Source: Spongospora subterranea f. sp. subterranea (Eukaryota > Endomyxa: Phytomyxea > Phytomyxea > Plasmodiophorida). Taken from it: a DNA stretch of 64,000 nucleotides. Every line of letters starts with the position of its first letter. The stretch's first letter is position 1. Shown here one piece after another: positions 59,050 through 64,000 of the stretch. The DNA is taken from the NCBI GenBank assembly GCA_049724395.1, contig JAUGWO010000136.1:217823-281822 (forward strand). The letters are read 5' to 3'. Both the position numbers and the translations under genes were made by a program. The notes beneath the pieces were generated by a model that was not told where the DNA came from, made no database searches, and saw only the letters and a program-made list of their open reading frames with translations.

Positions 59050-59856
59050 GATCCAGAATCTGTACCTGCCGTTTTCACATGGCCGTATGGGGGGGAGAAT
59101 GTTTTTATAACTGGATCCTTCAACCAATGGTCGGGGAAAATCCCAATGTATCGATCCAATAAGGATTTGCAGTGATATTAGAGCTTCCTCCAGGCGTCAT
59201 TCAGTATAAGTTCATTGTCGATGATCAATGGTGCAAATCTGATTCAATTTTGATTTGTGGTTTGATTCGTTGGACATCCGGAAGTTTATATATTAATTTT
59301 ACCAGCTTTCGTTTAATACTTCTTGTCTAAAGGAGATTTGCCCCCAGATCAACCCACCGTTGTAGACGCACAAGGTGTCATCAACAACCAGATTGAGATC
59401 AAAGCTCCAGAACAGGAAAACAATTTCGAGAATGATGATGCTGACGGATGTGGAACATACGGTCAAGTAGAGCCGTGTCATGACAATTATGCGAAAGATC
59501 CCCCGCCACTTCCTCCACATCTTGGCATTATTCTTTTGAATTCTGACGAAATCGCTGGGCAAAATGATGCGGTAATGTTGCCTGTACCGCAACATGTCAC
59601 ATTAAGTCATTTAATGGACGAAACGAACGGTGTCGCGACGCTGGAAGAAGTGCCAAAAACAACGAAACAAACAGGAGGACAAAGCAATGGGTGTCGATTC
59701 TACTGCATTTCTTCTACTGTACTCCGAAAAGTTTGTTCTAGTATCTCACTTGAAGCCTGCGTCATGGGAAATTACCGGTACATTAATGCAGAGTATAAGC
59801 TAACATACACTAAATGGAGCTGCTCACATCACATTCTCGGTCTGTGGGTGACGTAA
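59050..59856 (+). pseudogene. AMPK/SNF1 beta-subunit gene, with one-base frame break and lost end
   Basis: The carbohydrate-binding module (CBM48) is clear: AVFTWPYGGENVFITGSFNQ, then WSGKIPMYRS, then ILELPPGVIQYKFIVDDQW. After an intron of roughly 85-110 nt the linker DLPPDQPTVVDAQGVINNQI and the ASC-type domain follow (PPPLPPHLGIILLNS, LPVPQHVTLSHL). Two oddities: the T run at 59166-59168 is one short of the expected F-A-V-I, breaking frame; and the expected final strands (the family's RYK-KFVT-V-Y-P) are absent, with the frame running into the minisatellite array at 59826, whose sequence supplies the stop. The 5' exons are not found. It may be a pseudogene or a real gene with assembly errors and an altered end. 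Confidence 0.75.
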
Positions 59857-60640
59857 TGTGTGATCATGTACACCGACGTGCCATTTTGCGACTGTATATG
59901 TTCACTTACTGTATCTATCACATTCTGGGTCTGTGGGTGCCGTAGTGTGTGATCATGTACACCGACGTGCCAGTTGGCGATTGTATATGTTCACATAGTG
60001 TATCTATCACATTCTGGGTCTGTGGGTGCTGTAGAGTGTGATCATGTACACCGAAGTGCCAGTTGGCGACAGTAGTGAAACCTCCATATAAGGTACAGCC
60101 CATAAAAGGGACAGTTCCATATATGGTACGTTTTTTTTTTCAAAATAGCAGACCCCCGGATTTTCCATAATAAAACCTCTCTATAAAAAGTACAAACTCT
60201 GTTAAGTACGCACAGTATACACCCTTGGTTGGCCACAGAGTTACCTACGCTGCTCTATATATGGTCCATTTGGATCTTTCAAAATGTCGAACGCGGTGAA
60301 TATCGATGAACCGACGTGTCCTGCATTAAGTCGAGCAGGGTAAGCACTTAGAACTTTCGCGACAAAAGCTTTCAAGCTTCGGATAATGCCAGCATCAAGC
60401 GGCTGTAGAATGGAGGTGACATTGGGTGGAAAAAAGCGACCAGTCACGGCACGTGGGCGCGGCCCTGCATGCGCAGCCCCTTGCGCGACCGCACATTCCG
60501 CATTAGGTACACACCACTCCATAAGGTACAAAATAAATCGATTTTGGAGCAAATTGGGTGTACTGTACCTTATATGGAGGTTTCACTGTGTACCTGATAG
60601 GGCTGTGGGCGCTGTAGAGTGTGGTCAAGTACACCATGAC
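59826..60640. repeat. minisatellite, about 90-bp unit, locus B, interrupted by a transposon
   Basis: At least three full units with the landmark cacattctgggtctgtgggt occur between 59826 and 60069, and a degenerate remainder at 60589-60640 (gggctgtgggcgctgtagag) continues the array on the far side of the Tigger-like element at 60070-60588. Units are the same as at locus A (55625-55788), diverging by roughly 10 percent by eye. Confidence 0.88.
60070..60588 (-). mobile_element. Tigger/pogo DNA transposon, internally deleted
   Basis: Termini are inverted: left cagtagtgaaacctccatat and right, reversed, cagtgaaacctccatataag; the left copy has a 3-nt agt duplication. Inside, on the minus strand, a transposase piece reads FFPPNVTSILQPLDAGIIRS then LKAFVAKVLSAYPARL, which is the C-terminal DDE block of Tigger/pogo. 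The rest of the transposase is missing, so the copy is non-autonomous. It sits inside the minisatellite of locus B, so it inserted after that array formed. The transposase-frame reads in the same sense as the minus strand. Confidence 0.85.
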
Positions 60641-60722
60641 GGGCCCAACCAAACATGTCATTTAGAAGTTCTCTCTTTCATTATTCCATGTCAAATCCAG
60701 TTCGCTAATCAACACTTTGTTG

Positions 60723-62445
60723 ATGTCTATTGCCGGCTTGTTCCTGTATTGCCCTCGCCTGAGCCGTTCCGAAGTTGACGAGTACAACAAAATTATTGCG
60801 TTCTACCCTTCGGGATTGGAACAAGAACGGCAATCGCAGTTTCAGGGAATCGTCGAGGCGATTTCGTCTTTTTCAAGTATTGAACGACTGTATTACTGAT
60901 AAATCATATTCCGCGACCTTAATCCCTGACCTGCTTAGTGAGTTTGCACGATGTAGCGAGTGTGAAGTCATTCGCTGTCGCCACTTGACATTCTCAATGA
61001 CCCGCTGTGAAACCGATTCGTACCTGGTTATTGCCGTCAGAGACATGGCCAATACCCTAAATCTCAGATCTATGTTGCAGAATTGCCTCAAAATGTTCCA
61101 GGTGTTGTAATATTTCATATTGTATCGGGTGCCAAATTGCGCTAAGTTCATTCCCTCGTAGCTGTTTCATCCGGCAATCAATCCCGAGGCATCTGAGGAG
61201 GATCTGAAAGCCCTTCGCCAGACGTCGCAACGATTCCTGGACCTGTACGGTCCAAGTATTCAATTATCCTCTCCCTCTCTCGATATGTCATATAATGGTA
61301 TTGATCACCAACAGTTTGGGCGATCTTCTGTCTCAATTTTTTCTTTCCACAGGAATATCTTTCTTTTCTGTTGACAGGTTTATATACTGCTCTTTACAAA
61401 ATATGATCAACGCCGCTGAGCTCGAACTTTGCCCTGAGAAAGGTGTTGTGGATGGCGTTCTCTGGTTGTTAATACCGTCCTGATTTGTGCTGTTGACAGG
61501 AAGATTTTTGTGCGTTCTATATGATAAGAAGCTGCTTTGGAGCTGCGATAAATGTCCAGATTCACTCTATTGGCTTGAACAAGATGTGTTCGCGAGTTTC
61601 AGAAAAGACTTTTGTCAAGATCCTGAGGATTTATTGTACCGACACCTCCATAAGTTCTTATCTGAATCGGTTATTGACGTCGTCAACTTAGGTCTGACAA
61701 CCGAACAATATCCACAATGGTGACATGGGACAGAACTGCAACTCCCTCGTGCCCTTACAGCATTCTCGTTCTTCGAGTACGTGGTTTGTTCCAGCTCGTA
61801 TAATTTTTTCTTTATGTTGACGAAGACAACAGTTTGGATTGCTGTCCATACATTTTCGGTCAAGTGTAGAGTGCTGTAAGGACGGATCCCGATTGTTACT
61901 GTCTTTACAACTTTTTTCTCTGCATTCGCAATTAAGGAATTATTCAAGAAAGAGGTATACATGTATGAACAGATTTTGCACTACCTCTGATGATTAATTA
62001 CAGATCGGTGATGGAGCCGGCCCGATTTTTGTACTTTAATGGAATGAATTTAGCGATGAAGAACCATCTGAACACGAGCAAGAGCGACGATAATAACTGG
62101 TCGAAAGACTGTTTTGAGACAATATCCATTATTCAGGAATGCTTCCTGTAAGTAGCTTTAAGAATGTTCGAATGTCATGGAATAGGCTTAATTCTGGCAG
62201 CATAGTTCGGATCAAACATCGATAGAAATCGTGTTGCAAAGCGCTTGTTCACGATGGATCGTTGGGAAAAGGTTCCCTCGAACAAATCGCGTGTATTTCA
62301 TCGTCGTCAGCGAGTCATTCCACGATGTGGATGCAATCGAAGGTCAGCTCCTCACTAGACCCAACCGCTAACCCTATCTGATTTCGCTCTAGCTGAAATT
62401 GGGAAACTTGAGAACACAACATTCGAAAGCATTGCGCTCATATAA
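60723..62445 (+). CDS. CCZ1 homologue, subunit of the Mon1-Ccz1 Rab7 GEF
   Basis: Mon1-Ccz1 activates Rab7/Ypt7 on late endosomes and vacuoles. Start ATG at 60723 (MSIAGLFLYCPRLSRSEVDE) gives the N-terminal longin-type strand (LFLYCP) and EYNKIIAFYPSGLEQERQ, as in CCZ1 proteins. Further exons give VRDMANTLNLR, a RFLCVLYDKKLLWSCDKC block (the family's AFLYND-LIWS strand), then the C-terminal core RFLYFNGMNLAMKNHLNTSK, and a last exon ending ENTTFESIALI. At least six introns of about 40-60 nt are involved. One junction near 60880-60960 does not keep phase by a simple GT-AG intron and needs transcript data. Otherwise the order of blocks matches the family end to end. Confidence 0.82.
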
Positions 62446-62536
62446 ATGAGATTGTCGTCTAGGGCGTTGCTATATCTTTATCCAATTCAATATTTTTTCC
62501 TATTAAAACCCCAGCTATTAGATATAGAATGGCGAT
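62446..62536. other. short gap between convergent genes
   Basis: About 90 bp between the CCZ1 stop and the NOL6 stop, leaving room for little more than two overlapping 3' UTRs. Confidence 0.6.
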
Positions 62537-64000
62537 TTATATAGCACTTCTGTACTGATTGACATCAGTATAGACGTTCATGACCAACCCTTCACCCAGC
62601 CTCGAGATGTCGTGACAGACTTCCTCTAGATTGATCGCGACGTGGTTCACATCAATTGGGTACATATAATTCATGCACGTTTTACCCAATCGGACGCGTT
62701 TACGTTGATGGCGATCGACCTTCAATTTGGCAACGATGACGTCGCTCCCCATATTGTCATAATAGAAAGTCGCTAATCCGGTGAAAGCCGATCAAAGATG
62801 CTCCAGATACAATTGAACGGGATTCACGCCGGCAGAACATGATTGCACCTTGTCTCATACGACATCGCTAGGTGGAACAGCGCCTTTCCAATTTGCGACG
62901 AGATGAAAGCGGCGCCTTCTTGTGGGAGCAAGCGATGGTCATGATGGAGGACGTATTTAGGTTGCAACCTGATGAATATGTCGAATTTGGCAATTGGAGT
63001 GTGGAACGCTGTTCGCCACAACAATGGTTTCGGAGGTAAAGGGCAATCAATAAGACCTTTAATGTGAGACAAGGATGACTTGGCGATAACGACCAGACGA
63101 GATAAAAACTTGGTGGGATTGGGCTCTTCCACATGTTGATGATAAATCACGGAATGTGGCAACGCGTAGTCACTCGTTCGATGATGGATTGGCGAACAAC
63201 GTCTAGATATGAGCAGGTTGCTTCGACCTGCAGATCGCCATGGAGATCAAGGACTAACGAGTATTTTCCAATCATGGACACTAATCAAGTGCGGAGAAAA
63301 CCGGACGAATGCGGATAAAATTAATTCCGGGCAAAGCAGTGAACGGGAGAGGGTGCGGATGCGTGAGCGACAATCAGCTCAATAGCCTCCATGACTGAAC
63401 TCACTCCCCATCAGATGCGCATTGACCCACCGTTTCGCCAAGCGAATCGCTGGCGCCATGACCGGGAACCGCTGTGTTGACCTGCGCAGCTCTCTCGCCA
63501 TCATCGGTCGCTCAATAGGTCGACTCCATTAATCCGAGGTTCACGGCGTTTGTCCTTGGAGCATCACCATGGTTTTGGTGACGCCCGGATACCCGACTTC
63601 AGCACGACGAATGGCAATCTCTGGCGGTGGTAAGAGTCTATCCTGAAAGCAATGTTCTCACACCATACGATGATGTACGATGAGAACGCGGTCGATGCGA
63701 TGCCTTCTTCTTGCAACGAACTTTCCATCAATAAACAGCGCCGTTTTGATTCCTGGCGATCGCGGTCAGATTGTTCAGGCCGTTTCACTGATCGATTCGA
63801 ATTGGACCACAACGCGAATCAGTGGTCTGGATACATCGATCGTTTTCAGCGTCCCTGTTGGCGTTATCGCACAGATCGATGCAGAGCATGATCGGAAGCT
63901 CACGGGTCGGAGCTGGAGATGTTCAAAATGGAGATCGGTAGATCCGATAAACCTCTCAACGTCTTGCATAGCTTATGGTAGGCTTGCGAACAGGTACTGA
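62537..64000 (-). CDS. NOL6/Utp22 (Nrap) small-subunit processome protein, C-terminal part
   Basis: Nrap-family protein of the U3 snoRNP/90S pre-ribosome. The gene runs off the right edge; only the C-terminal part is seen. Recognisable pieces on the minus strand: RFPVMAPAIRLAKRWVNAHL (the family's TVRLAKRWV-x-H), KFDIFIRLQPKYVLHHDHRL (compare YDVLIRLSPRHIPRHRQ), FYYDNMGSDVIVAKLKVD and, near the end, EEVCHDISRLGEGLVMNVYT (compare ILEDFAVLGEGLV). Exons are separated by short introns, not all of which I resolved between 62750 and 63600. The stop is at 62537-62539. Confidence 0.8.

Overview
The window comes from a unicellular or simple eukaryote with a compact, intron-containing nuclear genome. 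Conserved proteins are interrupted by short spliceosomal introns, mostly 44 to 63 nt (one of 100 nt), nearly all GT-AG with two readable GC-AG cases. TAA, TAG and TGA all end genes, so the code is standard. Genes lie on both strands, often 20 to 500 bp apart. A CEP20/FOPNL homologue implies centrioles or basal bodies, hence a flagellate-bearing lineage. The prolyl-tRNA synthetase carries an N-terminal YbaK editing domain and is not fused to GluRS, which argues against an animal. A zoosporic fungus or a protist such as a plasmodiophorid rhizarian would fit, but the sequence does not settle it.

Layout. 0-26.6 kb is gene-dense: an Erv1/ALR thiol oxidase, Noc1/CEBPZ, a coiled-coil protein, a GPI-type secreted protein, a CSC1/OSCA/TMEM63 channel, a small membrane protein, BCKDH E1-alpha, XPF/Rad1, a type I membrane protein, AFG2/SPATA5, dihydrolipoyl dehydrogenase, a coiled-coil protein, a DDT/WHIM protein, a TMEM220 protein, a small protein and CEP20. 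27.1-31.7 kb is a repeat graveyard: inverted repeats, a near-perfect foldback, a pogo-like DDE transposase remnant, a 66-bp minisatellite, a Penelope-like RT fragment and a MITE. 32-55.6 kb is gene-dense again: ataxin-10, a hyaluronan-synthase-like GT2, an ER/secreted protein, a TAF1A-like protein, an AT-hook protein, a probable large nucleoporin, mitochondrial uS9, two C2H2 proteins, syntaxin-16/Tlg2, a G-patch protein and prolyl-tRNA synthetase. 55.6-60.6 kb is a second repeat-rich island: a roughly 90-bp minisatellite at two loci, a Myb/SANT gene, a Stowaway-like MITE, a Tigger/pogo element lodged in the minisatellite, and a damaged AMPK-beta gene. 60.7-64 kb holds CCZ1 and the C-terminal part of NOL6/Utp22.

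Shared roles. E1-alpha and E3 of the branched-chain 2-oxoacid dehydrogenase lie within 10 kb of each other. Several genes serve ribosome production: Noc1, AFG2, NOL6, the G-patch protein and probably TAF1A (Pol I). CCZ1 and syntaxin-16 act in endosomal traffic. Three conserved genes (DLD, CEP20, AMPK-beta) each contain a one-base shift in a short homopolymer, which may be assembly error. I found no clearly undescribed multi-gene system. The best candidates for novelty are the repeat structures and a few unrecognised secreted or Cys-rich proteins.
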